Part shown: in pieces, positions 9,211 through 17,851 of the stretch
Position numbering within the stretch: the first letter of the stretch is position 1
How the letters are laid out: every line of letters begins with the position of its first letter
Source: Leptolyngbya sp. Cla-17
GTDB lineage: Bacteria > Cyanobacteriota > Cyanobacteriia > Leptolyngbyales > Leptolyngbyaceae
NCBI RefSeq assembly: GCF_016807185.1
Contig: NZ_JAEVYN010000001.1
Span: forward strand, 310,001-374,000
Length of the DNA stretch: 64,000 bases
Reading direction: 5' to 3'
Notes under the pieces: generated by a model
Seen by the model: only the letters and a program-made list of their open reading frames with translations
What the model was told of the DNA's origin: nothing
Databases searched by the model: none
Made by a program: the position numbers and the translations under genes

Positions 9211-10329
9211 TCAGGAGTCTGCAAAATAGTCTTTGACAATTTCAAGGATGCGATCGCTCGCATGTCCATCTCCAAATGGATTGACCGCTTTTGCCATCGC
9301 CTCATAGGCATCAGGATTGCTGAGTAATTCCGCTGCCGTCTGAAAAATTTTGGCTGGATTCGTGCCCACAAGCTTTGCCGTTCCTGCCATTACCGCTTCG
9401 GGTCGCTCTGTGGTTTCTCGCAGCACCAGTACCGGCTTGCCAAGGCTAGGGGCTTCTTCCTGCAATCCGCCAGAATCGGTCAGCAGCAAGGTAGAACGCT
9501 GAATCGCTCCCACCAATTCGGCATAATCTAGCGGTTCAGTCAAAAATACTCTGGGATGATTACCCAGTTTTTCTTGCAGCGGTTCGCGAACCGTAGGATT
9601 ACGGTGTAGCGGCAACAGCAGTGCCGTATCAGGAAACTTTTCTAGCACTTGCAAAAACCCTGCTGCAATGTCGAGCAAGGGCGCACCCCAGTTCTCCCGC
9701 CGATGAACAGTCGCCAATATCAGCCGATATTGATTCCAATCTAATCCGGGTATTTGGCACTGGGGTTGACGGCTTGCCATGGATAACAGCGCGTCAATCA
9801 CCGTATTTCCGGTTTGGTGAATGGCTCCAGGCACACGCGATTGGTGCAAATGCTCCATTGATAAGGAAGTCGGCGCAAAATGCAGGGATGCAAGCTGTGA
9901 AATGAGGCGGCGATTGGCTTCCTCTGGATAGGGATTATAGAGATTATCAGTTCGCAATCCAGCTTCTACATGCCCAACTGGAATTTTTTGGTAGAACGCA
10001 GCCAAGGCAGCAGCGAAAGCCGTGGTTGTATCTCCCTGCACAAGCACTAACCGTGGTTGCAACTGTTGAAACAAGTCCTGTAATCCTTGCAAACTCCAGC
10101 AGGTAATATCAGTCAGGGTTTGTTTAGGCTGCATGATTGCCAAATCGCGATCGGCAGTCAGGTCAAACAGTTGCATCACCTGATCTACCATTTCTCGATG
10201 CTGCCCAGTTAAAATTACCTGGGTATCAAAGTCTGGTGAGGCACGAAATTTTTGGATGACCGGAGCCATTTTAATCGCTTCGGGGCGGGTGCCAACAATT
10301 AGGCTGATGGGAATAGGAGCTTGCAGCAT
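9211..10329 (-). CDS. wecB: UDP-N-acetylglucosamine 2-epimerase (non-hydrolysing)
   Basis: The 372-residue protein starts with SLIVGTRPEAIKMAPVI and contains GQHREMVDQV, LVQGDTTTAFAAALAAF, VGHVEAGLRT, PYPEEANRR, HRRENWG and LLTDSGGLQEEAPSLGKPVLVLR, all classic for the WecB/MnaA family. It interconverts UDP-GlcNAc and UDP-ManNAc in the cytosol, feeding surface polysaccharide synthesis. Length is normal. The GT39-like membrane glycosyltransferase nearby on the same strand may use related sugars, but this is inference. Confidence 0.95.
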   Translation of the reverse strand: MLQAPIPISLIVGTRPEAIKMAPVIQKFRASPDFDTQVILTGQHREMVDQVMQLFDLTADRDLAIMQPKQTLTDITCWSLQGLQDLFQQLQPRLVLVQGDTTTAFAAALAAFYQKIPVGHVEAGLRTDNLYNPYPEEANRRLISQLASLHFAPTSLSMEHLHQSRVPGAIHQTGNTVIDALLSMASRQPQCQIPGLDWNQYRLILATVHRRENWGAPLLDIAAGFLQVLEKFPDTALLLPLHRNPTVREPLQEKLGNHPRVFLTEPLDYAELVGAIQRSTLLLTDSGGLQEEAPSLGKPVLVLRETTERPEAVMAGTAKLVGTNPAKIFQTAAELLSNPDAYEAMAKAVNPFGDGHASDRILEIVKDYFADS

Positions 10330-10433
10330 TGCGATCGCGGGTTTTAGAAAAACCTAGCAGGTTTAGAGCACTCCTATCATACGCTTGCTGGTGTGTGGCA
10401 GTGAGCGAATCGCGATCGAGTTGACGACCAACA

Positions 10434-10458
10434 AAAAACCCGGTCGTGCCGGGTTTTT
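10434..10458 (-). terminator. Intrinsic terminator, probably bidirectional
   Basis: AAAAACCCGG-tcgtg-CCGGGTTTTT gives a 10-bp stem with flanking A and T runs, so it can work on either strand. It lies about 55 bases past the stop of the small membrane protein gene on the minus strand and before the wecB start, so it most likely ends that transcript. Confidence 0.8.
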
Positions 10459-10513
10459 GAGGGGGACTGTCAATCAGTTAGCAAAGTAGGCAGACAGTTA
10501 AACGAAAAATAAT

Positions 10514-10888
10514 TTAATTGCGCGTGGCACAGGTCAAAGGGCAGGCTGCAAAAACTGAGATATTTCTAGGATTTTCTTCACCTTGCAGCCAGCGCAACCA
10601 ACTGACTTGGTCGGGGTGAACGCCGCGTAGCGTCAGCATGGCAGCACCTAACATGATTCCCAATATATTGAGACCAATAATGCCACCCGCTACGAGCAAT
10701 ACAGAACTCATTGGAATCACGGACTGTAAGATTACTGCTAGCAATGAGCCAACAACAACCATCAAAATAACGAGAGGAAATCCTGCGATTAGTAGGCAAA
10801 CGGCTAATGTAAATGTCCAGATTAGAAAACTTTTGATCATTAAAAGTGCGTAAAAGTTACCCAAGCTTGGGCTGTGAGAGAGAGCCAT
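10514..10888 (-). CDS. Small membrane protein, function unknown
   Basis: The 124-residue product has two long hydrophobic stretches: IKSFLIWTFTLAVCLLIAGF running on into PLVILMVVVGSLLAVIL, then SSVLLVAGGIIGLNILGIML. Both ends look soluble. No family is recognised with certainty. It is isolated: an intrinsic terminator follows it, and a 24-base-spaced inverted repeat with 11-bp arms lies about 40-85 bases upstream of the start. The start has a plausible Shine-Dalgarno sequence (TAGGAGG) on its own strand. Confidence 0.65.
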   Translation of the reverse strand: MALSHSPSLGNFYALLMIKSFLIWTFTLAVCLLIAGFPLVILMVVVGSLLAVILQSVIPMSSVLLVAGGIIGLNILGIMLGAAMLTLRGVHPDQVSWLRWLQGEENPRNISVFAACPLTCATRN

Positions 10889-10927
10889 GTCTTCCTCCTA
10901 AAAAATAAAGGGTATTGAATTTTTGAA

Positions 10928-10973
10928 ATACTAAATTTGATCCCCACACCCGGGGTCTAATGAAATTTAGTAT
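10928..10973. repeat. Interrupted palindrome upstream of the small membrane protein gene
   Basis: ATACTAAATTT and AAATTTAGTAT are perfect 11-bp inverted arms separated by 24 bases that include CCCC...CGGGG. On the minus strand one arm contains TATACT, a good -10 box. The palindrome could therefore be an operator over the promoter or a leader hairpin for the gene ending at 10514. The rest of the gap up to 11201 shows no gene or clear motif. Confidence 0.45.
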
Positions 10974-11201
10974 AGAGAATTACCAAATAAAAATAAGGGT
11001 TCGTTAGGTAAATTTACAGTGGTGGGAATTTGTTTACAGAGTGAAGTTAAATCAGTAAATATCTTAACGGCTCAAAGCCACTTGGCTCGTCAATGCCTAT
11101 ATGCTGTGAAGCCTTCATAAAGCGCCTGCGGTCTGCCTTTCAACCTGGCAGAGCAAATTAGCTTTTGCAGTTCAACAGTTTCATAAACTTTCATGACGGT
11201 T

Positions 11202-13007
11202 TTACTTAACGTTTCTTTTGATTTTGCCGGCTTTTTTCTCAGAAATAGATTTTGTTGAAGGTATTTTCCAGAGTTTTTCTACGGCGATCGCCTGAGATAG
11301 CTTGCCGTAGGTTTGTTCTAGCTGTACTTGTAGTTTTCTAGAAGGGCGAAACGCGATCGCGGTGTTTCCTTGAAGTGATGTTTGAAACTCAGGTGTGTCT
11401 ACAATTTTTGGATCATTTACTAACAGCAAGCTGACGGGTTTATTCAATCGATAGCTGAGAGATATCAGATCGCCCGTATTTGTAAAGTCGTCGCCAATAT
11501 CGCTAATGATGAGTGGCGCAGGCGTTTGATTAATCAGATCAGCCGTTTTGTCATTGGCATAGCTCAAGTCCTTGTTCCACCAGCTATCTGAAAGGGCGCT
11601 AACCGTAAGCGAAATCAGACAACCCGCCAGCAAACCCGCCAAGGTGCCACGCCACAGAAAAGGGATGAGCGGCGTGTAAAGTTTGGGGCGCAACGTATAG
11701 GCAGTTGAGGGCGCAATCTGCTTTGACGATCGCCCACTGTATAACGTTGTCATGGATAACTTCGTTGCCAAAAAGTAAGCCACTGCAAGCTGTACCCCTG
11801 GAAAGCAAGAAATAAGATAACGGCTAACCGCAGAGCGTTTGTTGCCCAACACCACATCCGGGATTGCTAATAGCAAAAACGGCACCAGAATAGAGGTCAA
11901 CACAAACAGCCACGTCGTAGAGCGAGTACGGCGGCAGAGGCTATACAGCGATGCGAAAATTAAGATGAGTATCGGCACCCTTGCCAGATAAGTCCAGGGA
12001 TTGTTAAAGCCAAAATCTAGATCGAAGAAGAGGGCAGTGAAACTGAGCGTCCAGAGTTTCAGCAGGTAATCAATGCCGGGTGAAAATTGCGTCCAATCGG
12101 TGGTGGCAAACGCACGTTGGGCATTGCTAATCATCACTACGAGCCAGGGAAAGTAGAGAATGATTGCCCCGGCGATCGCGCTTACAAATCCGATCAACGT
12201 GTTTTTGAGTGGTGCTGTACCCTGAGTCAGCCAAGAGTCCAGTCCCACATAAGCAGCGTGTCCGGCTAGCGTTAAGGCAAAAAATGGATGGGTATACAGC
12301 CCAATCGTGACAGAGAAGCCATAGAGCGCCCAACAGTGCCATAGCGGCGGCGGCTTTCGATAGTGATGCGACCGATTCGCCGGTGGGGCATTAGTCAAAT
12401 GCAAGGCTCGTAAAAATAAATAGCTGCTAACCACGACCATTAAAGTGAGCAGGCTATACTGCCGCGCCGTCTGAGCAAACAAAACATCAAAGGGAGACAG
12501 CGCCATCAAAGTGGCTGCTAGCAAGGCAAGGTCGTGTAAACCAAACAGTTGCCACGCGAGGGCATACATGGCAGGTAGTGTTAGCAAGCTAATCAACGCA
12601 GGCAGCGATCGCGTTACCGTTAATGGGCTATGAAACATCCACTCCAAAGGTGTTCCCAAGATTTGCATCCACAACCGCGTCATCAAAAAATACAGTGGCG
12701 GATGTTGAGGATCTTCCACTGCCAGCGATCGCAGCGTATCAAGCGACGTACTTCCGGGCTTAATTCGCTGAAACTTTTGCAACTCGCTAGCAGCAATCAC
12801 CCGATTTTGAAATAACTCCTTGTCAATTTCATCCCGTGTATAACCTGCTGCCCGCAAAGACGTGTAGGTTTCATCATGCCAGTAGACTTTGTGGTTCAAA
12901 TTAACGAAGCGAAACACCACTCCAAGCACCAGCAAACAGACCAGCAGCCATTTTAGCCAGAGAGGGAAGCGAATTCGTTCAGAATGCGATCGCAAAGGGT
13001 GCAGCAC
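11202..13007 (-). CDS. GT39-like integral membrane glycosyltransferase
   Basis: The 601-residue protein has about ten hydrophobic segments. The first is WLLVCLLVLGVVFRFV, followed at once by the periplasmic-loop signature NLNHKVYWHDETYT. An Asp-Glu pair in this first loop is typical of the GT-C fold (ArnT/PMT, DUF/GT39 families), as is DPQHPPLYFLMTRLWM. Such enzymes transfer sugars from polyprenyl-phosphate donors to lipids, proteins or glycans at the membrane. Acceptor and donor cannot be predicted. The C-terminal ~120 residues are a soluble domain. It lies upstream of wecB on the same strand, but the terminator argues against one operon. Confidence 0.8.
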   Translation of the reverse strand: MLHPLRSHSERIRFPLWLKWLLVCLLVLGVVFRFVNLNHKVYWHDETYTSLRAAGYTRDEIDKELFQNRVIAASELQKFQRIKPGSTSLDTLRSLAVEDPQHPPLYFLMTRLWMQILGTPLEWMFHSPLTVTRSLPALISLLTLPAMYALAWQLFGLHDLALLAATLMALSPFDVLFAQTARQYSLLTLMVVVSSYLFLRALHLTNAPPANRSHHYRKPPPLWHCWALYGFSVTIGLYTHPFFALTLAGHAAYVGLDSWLTQGTAPLKNTLIGFVSAIAGAIILYFPWLVVMISNAQRAFATTDWTQFSPGIDYLLKLWTLSFTALFFDLDFGFNNPWTYLARVPILILIFASLYSLCRRTRSTTWLFVLTSILVPFLLLAIPDVVLGNKRSAVSRYLISCFPGVQLAVAYFLATKLSMTTLYSGRSSKQIAPSTAYTLRPKLYTPLIPFLWRGTLAGLLAGCLISLTVSALSDSWWNKDLSYANDKTADLINQTPAPLIISDIGDDFTNTGDLISLSYRLNKPVSLLLVNDPKIVDTPEFQTSLQGNTAIAFRPSRKLQVQLEQTYGKLSQAIAVEKLWKIPSTKSISEKKAGKIKRNVK

Positions 13008-13041
13008 AAATCAATCCTAAATAACATTTCAATCGCGGGTT

Positions 13042-13191
13042 TCAGCCATACGACTGTCGCCAATTTTCAGTCTGTATCCCAGGAACCTGAGCAAATTCTC
13101 GCTGATTCGCAGTGACCATCAGTCAATGACATTGCAAGGCAGTTGCAGCAATTAAAATATCATAAGCACCAATGGACTGCTTCCTCTGCAT
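13042..13191 (-). pseudogene. Remnant of a VapC-type PIN-domain toxin
   Basis: Translating the minus strand gives QSIGAYDILIAATALQCH, a stop, then MVTANQREFAQVPGIQTENW ending at a natural stop. This is the C-terminal third of a VapC PIN-domain ribonuclease, including IGxxDxLIAA and the EFxxVxGLxxENW tail. One in-frame TGA interrupts it and the N-terminal half is missing. It is therefore a decayed toxin-antitoxin relic. No antitoxin remains nearby. Confidence 0.7.
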
Positions 13192-13213
13192 AGGGTTTAT
13201 GGATAGACAACCC

Positions 13214-13870
13214 CTATAATCGGCGCTCTAAAATTTTTCTGATATTTGGTAAAGCGGCTTCTAGAACTTCAGGCAGTGGCGTTGTTTGTTGCCAACTTTC
13301 ACGCATCGCAAGTTGGTCTGACCAAGCTTTCAAGCGAGGATAGGCGTCTAGAGAAAAACCAAACATGGTTAATAAAGGCACCAACGTTCCAGCAACAATA
13401 TCTGCCAACGTGATATCTTCTCCAACAAAGTACGAGTGCCTACCGAGAAGATTCTCGTAAAACTGCATCACTGAGATAACGCGCTCTTTTGCAGCGTCAA
13501 GCTTCTGATTGTCAACCTCCAGCCCTACCAAGGGTCGGGTCAAAGCCAGCAGGGAAGGCTGAAGCTCACTGACCGCTAGCATCTCTACCATCCGAACTAT
13601 CGCAATATTTTCAGGTTCACTCGGCATCAATGAGGGCGTTGGATATTTTGCTTCTAGGTAATCTAAAATCGCCAACGACTCTATGACCCGAAATCCATTG
13701 TCTACGATGGCAGGAATGCGCTGGAGTGGATTAACTGCTGTAAAGTCATTCCCAAACTGATCGTCATCCAGATTAACCAAAATCGATTCAAAAGGGATGT
13801 GTTTTTCCAGCAACATGACCCACACTCGACGCACATTGCCAGAAAACGGGTTGTAGTAAAACTTCAGCAT
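13214..13870 (-). CDS. Glutathione S-transferase family protein
   Basis: About 218 residues. The N-terminal thioredoxin-like domain reads LKFYYNPFSGNVRRVWVMLLE, has NPLQRIPAIVDNGFRVIESLAILDYLE (cis-Pro and the Glu-Ser glutathione-binding pair), and is followed by an all-helical domain with GRHSYFVGEDITLADIVAGTLV. Cytosolic detoxification or thiol transfer is likely; the substrate is unknown. I start at the ATG that follows GTGAGAG five bases upstream, a good Shine-Dalgarno. A GTG four codons earlier also opens the frame. Confidence 0.9.
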   Translation of the reverse strand: MLKFYYNPFSGNVRRVWVMLLEKHIPFESILVNLDDDQFGNDFTAVNPLQRIPAIVDNGFRVIESLAILDYLEAKYPTPSLMPSEPENIAIVRMVEMLAVSELQPSLLALTRPLVGLEVDNQKLDAAKERVISVMQFYENLLGRHSYFVGEDITLADIVAGTLVPLLTMFGFSLDAYPRLKAWSDQLAMRESWQQTTPLPEVLEAALPNIRKILERRL

Positions 13871-14160
13871 TGAAACTCTCACTTAAAAATGACATAGCAC
13901 TGCTCCCTTGAAGAATAACAAACTGGTTAACCCTTGTTCTGTCAGCCTGTGCAGGCAGACTGTGTTTTTAGAGGCGCAAATTCTATTCACCAGATCCAGC
14001 GAACCACTTACAGGGGTTTCAGGAGGTTTGTCGGTCAATCAGCCGTTCAACCCAAACAACATTTATGGCGGGTGATGAGTTGTTAGAGATAGGTTATGAG
14101 TAAGCCAGGAAATTTCCTGAAACAGGCTGAATTCTCTGATTGGTTTAAGGAAAGCATACG

Positions 14161-15738
14161 GTGGAAGATGATATGGGCATTGAGCCAGCGATCGCGCCTC
14201 AAGCAGCTTGGTACAACCCATTAGGGCGGCGTTTAGCTTTGGTGATCTGTGCGCCCAGCATGGCTCAACTCCTTGGCAGTGCCTTTAACATTTGGTACAA
14301 CTTCACCTACATTCGACCGTTGTTGAGTGCCGAGCAGTTGTCGGTGTTTTTAGGAACCGTGGTGGCGTTTAATGCGGTGGTTTACCCCGTGGGCGCAGCA
14401 TTGTGGATTTGGGCAGTCCTTGTTCTGCACCGCCCTTGCCAAAAGCTGCTGCAAAATGAACCGATTTCAGCCGATCGCCTGCTCAAAGCCCGACAACGAG
14501 TGATCAATTTGCCTTGGTGGGGTATGGCGATCTCAGGTATTCTTTGGCTGTTCTGCATTCCAGTTTTTTTATTGACGCTCTCCTCAGCTCCCGGCACACT
14601 CAACCCCCGCCTCTGGTTTGATTTGCCCATCTCGTTTATCGTGGCAGCCCTGATTGCCACCACTCACGGCTTTTTCTCCATTGAACTATTGACTCAGCCG
14701 TTGCTCTATCCAATTTTGTTTCAAGATGCTCACCCTGCCCAAACACCTGGCACTTTTCCCCTCAATCTGCGGTGGCGCTGGGTGTTTTTAGCATTTTGCG
14801 GCAGCATTTGCCCAATCGCATCGTTATTGTTGTTGGTGGTTGCGCCCCATACCTGTGAACAAAAAGATGCCTGGTTTGCGATCGCCGTTGGCACTTTGGG
14901 CATTCTTTTCAGTCTGACGAGTGCTTGGATGGTGAGCCAACTGGTGGTTGAACCGATTAAGGAACTCCAGCGCGTGGCAACTGAAGTGGCAAACGGCAAC
15001 CTCAATGCTCGGGTTAAGTCTTTACGTGCGGATGAATTTGGTCCATTGATTGATGAGGTCAACTACCTGATTGCCGAACTTCAGGAAAAACAGCATCTTC
15101 AAGAAACGTTTGGGCAGCATGTGGGAGAACAAGCCGCTATCCAAATTTTGCGCCGAGATCCTAACCTGGGCGGTATTGAACAAGAACTGACTGTGCTATT
15201 TGCCGATTTGCGAAACTTTACCCGTCGTTGCTCGACAGAATCGCCACAAAACATTGTGACGCTGCTCAACCTATTTCTGACCGAGATGGTGGAAATTGTG
15301 GAGCAACGTCATGGCGGGATGGTCAATAAGTTTTTAGGCGATGGCTTTATGGCGCTGTTTGGGGTGGGCGAAAACCTACCTGACCACGCGGCACAAGCCG
15401 TGACCGCTGCCCAAGAGATGCTGGTTAGTTTGCAAGACATTAATCACTATCTAGAACAACAAGGATTAGCACCCTTAACAATGGGAGTCGGCATTCATAC
15501 CGGAATTGCAGTAGTGGGCAGCATTGGTTCCAGCCGGCGGTTGGAATATACGGCGATCGGCAACACGATTAACATTGCGTCACGAGTAGAATCGCTGACG
15601 AAGGAGGTAGGAGAGTCGATTTTGCTGACGGATGCTACCCAAAAAGCCCTCCCTTCCAGCTTTTTAACGGAAGCCTTGCCGCCTCGTCCGGTCAAAGGAC
15701 AGCCCAAACCACTGAATATTTATCGGGTGAAAGGGTAG
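14161..15738 (+). CDS. Membrane-bound class III adenylate/guanylate cyclase with HAMP domain
   Basis: The 525-residue protein starts at GTG (AAGGA nine bases upstream); an ATG four codons later is possible. The first ~270 residues hold about six hydrophobic segments. A HAMP linker follows (VEPIKELQRVATEVANGNL...ADEFGPLIDEV), then a class III cyclase domain. In that domain LTVLFADLRNFT carries a metal Asp, GGMVNKFLGDGFMALFG carries the adenine-specifying Lys and second metal Asp, and SSRRLEYTAIGNTINIASRVE follows. The Lys suggests ATP as substrate and Thr replaces the usual Asp, as in several cyanobacterial cyclases. It likely makes cAMP in response to a membrane signal. Confidence 0.9.
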   Translation: MEDDMGIEPAIAPQAAWYNPLGRRLALVICAPSMAQLLGSAFNIWYNFTYIRPLLSAEQLSVFLGTVVAFNAVVYPVGAALWIWAVLVLHRPCQKLLQNEPISADRLLKARQRVINLPWWGMAISGILWLFCIPVFLLTLSSAPGTLNPRLWFDLPISFIVAALIATTHGFFSIELLTQPLLYPILFQDAHPAQTPGTFPLNLRWRWVFLAFCGSICPIASLLLLVVAPHTCEQKDAWFAIAVGTLGILFSLTSAWMVSQLVVEPIKELQRVATEVANGNLNARVKSLRADEFGPLIDEVNYLIAELQEKQHLQETFGQHVGEQAAIQILRRDPNLGGIEQELTVLFADLRNFTRRCSTESPQNIVTLLNLFLTEMVEIVEQRHGGMVNKFLGDGFMALFGVGENLPDHAAQAVTAAQEMLVSLQDINHYLEQQGLAPLTMGVGIHTGIAVVGSIGSSRRLEYTAIGNTINIASRVESLTKEVGESILLTDATQKALPSSFLTEALPPRPVKGQPKPLNIYRVKG

Positions 15739-15782
15739 AAGCGATCGCACCGTTAAGCCAAACGCTAATAGAGTCTCACTCA

Positions 15783-15871
15783 ACGACGTTCACTTGCGAA
15801 AGACAGTAGAACTATACTAAAACGACACTAATTTGCGAACTGCGACATTTAATGTGCGAACGTACAGTACA
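15783..15871. mobile_element. Solitary Tn7/CAST-type transposon end beside tRNA-Ala
   Basis: Read on the minus strand from 15871, the stretch begins TGTACTGTACG, then shows repeats of the form TTCGCAnATTAnnTGTCG. There are two near-perfect copies (15822-15840 and 15842-15861) and a third, more diverged, at 15783-15802. This is the layout of the TnsB-binding ends of cyanobacterial type V-K CRISPR-associated transposons, which start TGTAC and insert next to tRNA genes. The end lies 4 bases past the 3' end of the tRNA. No transposase, Cas12k gene or second end is present, so it is a relic. Confidence 0.6.
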
Positions 15872-15875
15872 AGGA

Positions 15876-15948
15876 TGGAGAGTAACGGAGTCGAACCGAT
15901 GGCCTCTGCGGTGCGATCGCAGCGCTCTACCAACTGAGCTAACTCCCC
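15876..15948 (-). tRNA. tRNA-Ala (anticodon CGC)
   Basis: The minus strand folds as a cloverleaf. The acceptor stem GGGGAGT pairs with ACTCTCC (one G-U), the D arm contains AGCTCAGTTGGTAGAGC, the anticodon stem CTGCG/CGCAG encloses the loop ATCGCAC with anticodon CGC, and the T arm contains GGTTCGACTCC. The discriminator is A and CCA is not encoded. A full HIP1 decamer TGCGATCGCA (15912-15921) makes up most of the anticodon loop and 3' stem. Confidence 0.93.
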
Positions 15949-16024
15949 AAGCGGATGTTCAAGGCTTAGTCATTTTATCACTGACCAGCAGGGAAGGGGT
16001 TTAGGAATCAAGAGCCGCCAACGT

Positions 16025-16741
16025 TTAAGCGGCGGTTGGGCGATCGTAGATTTGGCGAACGCGGTCTAGCTCCAAATCGGATAAGTAATCCACTGTCCAA
16101 TTAGCGCAGCGTTGCAGCATGTGAAACGGGTATGTGTTGGCAACGCCGACAACAGGAATACCTGCTTTTTTAGCTGCCGTAATTCCAGCAAAAGTATCTT
16201 CAATTGCCAAGCAATCGGCAGGCATCAGATTCAGCTCTGGATACAATTCATTCAGCCGCTTCACAGCCAGAAGGTAACCATCGGGTTCTGGTTTGCTGGG
16301 AAATGGCTCATCCCCAGAGATAATCACTGAAAACTCATCACTGAGTTCCACCCGTTCCAAGACAGCAGTCACTTCCGATCGCAGCGCTCCCGTGACTATG
16401 GCGATTTTGAGTTGTGCCGCGTGGATGTTGAACAAAATATCGGGCAAGCCTGCATAGATGGGCAGTTTTTCTAAGTTGGCGAGTTCTTGTTGATAGGCAG
16501 CGGATTTGCGGCTGATTAATCTATCCAAGTTGGCATCAGATAAGATTCTGCTACGGCTAGCAAATAAATCTTGAAGGCAAGCGCGATCGCTTCGTCCCAA
16601 GCAAATTTGGCGTAATTCTCCGCGTTTTGGGCGCAAATTTTCTTCAATCAACAACTGATCGATGAGCCTGTTGTGGATTGCCTCATCGTTGATGATGACA
16701 CCATTGAAGTCAAACAGAATGGCTTTCAGCATCTCAAGCAA
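16025..16741 (-). CDS. HAD-superfamily hydrolase, beta-phosphoglucomutase/phosphatase-like
   Basis: The 238 residues show HAD motif I as LFDFNGVIIND (the second Asp of DxD is Asn), motif II in IAIVTGALRSE, Lys in SKPEPDGYLLA and motif III in CLAIEDTFAGITAAKKAGI. The cap domain lies between motifs I and II. It probably dephosphorylates a small sugar phosphate or nucleotide. The Asn in place of the general acid Asp is also seen in related cyanobacterial proteins, as I recall, and may alter activity. Start could be the first Met or the Met three codons later. Confidence 0.8.
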   Translation of the reverse strand: MLEMLKAILFDFNGVIINDEAIHNRLIDQLLIEENLRPKRGELRQICLGRSDRACLQDLFASRSRILSDANLDRLISRKSAAYQQELANLEKLPIYAGLPDILFNIHAAQLKIAIVTGALRSEVTAVLERVELSDEFSVIISGDEPFPSKPEPDGYLLAVKRLNELYPELNLMPADCLAIEDTFAGITAAKKAGIPVVGVANTYPFHMLQRCANWTVDYLSDLELDRVRQIYDRPTAA

Positions 16742-16982
16742 AAGTAATACCCTTCTATGATGAAACCTACCACATTAAAGAGGCTCAAATTTTTCATCAC
16801 CAATTGACTGCTAAGAGAAGCACCTAATCTTAGATTTCTATTAGCACAGGACAGTTATTCTCTATCAGTTTTGGGTCATGCTTCGACTTCGCTCAGCGAT
16901 CATGTTCAGCACTTGCAGCACTGGGTAGGTTCAATTACGCTCAAACCACCGAGTGCCAATATCGAGTCATTGTGTTGCCGAG

Positions 16983-17597
16983 TTAATATTTATGGCTGCG
17001 TTGTTTTGGTTTTAGCACTCTGGACTCGATCGCAAATTTTGGAATATCTTCTAGCTCTGCATCCACCAAATTGTACTGCTCACACACCAGGCTGAGACGG
17101 CTTCCAGACGTTTTTACCACATTGACCGAATGGGTTAAATCGCCTTGAAACCACAGAAGGGTACCAGGTTGGGGCTTGATCTGTCCCACTTGCTGCCTGT
17201 GGTTTCGCAGAATGAGTTCGCCGCCTTGAAGAGGGTTCGGCACCTGCACATATAGCACACTGACGCTCGCGGGCGGATCAATCGTTTTGCAATAGGACCG
17301 CAAGGAGCGATCGATATGCGGATCAACGCGGGAATCTTCCTTGAGCAGGAGTGGGTTTAGATAAAACGCATTGCAATTTGGCTCAAGCGCTAAATCCAGG
17401 TAGGAGCTAAAAAATGGAAACTGTCGTTCCACTTCTGCCAGATGAGATCGCTGAAACACGAGCGAAAATCCTTTAGTGCCAACAAAATCTCGGTTGAGAT
17501 TATTGACTGCAAAGTAGGGACATGCCAAAATTTCGCCTTTCAGATCGTTAAGATAGGCGGCAGAAAATGCACTCGGCTGTTGACGGTAGTAGCTCAC
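16983..17597 (-). CDS. 2-oxoglutarate/Fe(II)-dependent oxygenase
   Basis: The 204-residue protein has the jelly-roll iron triad: HxD in RVDPHIDRSL, the distal His in QGDLTHSVNVV and the 2OG-binding Arg in GSRLSLVCEQY. LQGGELILRN and PQPGTLLWF are typical of prolyl-4-hydroxylase-like members. It should hydroxylate a small molecule or peptide in the cytosol; the substrate is unknown. The start is GTG with no in-frame ATG upstream that I can see. Confidence 0.8.
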   Translation of the reverse strand: MSYYRQQPSAFSAAYLNDLKGEILACPYFAVNNLNRDFVGTKGFSLVFQRSHLAEVERQFPFFSSYLDLALEPNCNAFYLNPLLLKEDSRVDPHIDRSLRSYCKTIDPPASVSVLYVQVPNPLQGGELILRNHRQQVGQIKPQPGTLLWFQGDLTHSVNVVKTSGSRLSLVCEQYNLVDAELEDIPKFAIESRVLKPKQRSHKY

Positions 17598-17851
17598 TGT
17601 TTTAGATTGAGCAGCGATCGCGCTGCTTTTGGGAATGCTTTGAGAACTGTCTTTCCAGATTAAGACATTCTTGCTTGATGAAGCAGAAGCACCCGTAGAT
17701 TTTGAACTTAAAACTCAGAATTTTCCGACCCGCCGCACTTTGCCGACCTACCAAGATATGCAAGCATGGTAAAAATTAGATGGGCTGGTTTTCCGAGCCA
17801 CTTCGGGTAATCATCGATCCAGAGTAACCGTTGACGTAAGAAGGTAAGGTC

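Noticed and set aside
15739..15871. Second transposon end completing the CAST-like element
   Set aside because: No further TGTAC tip with repeats is visible between the cyclase gene and the tRNA, so only one end is claimed.
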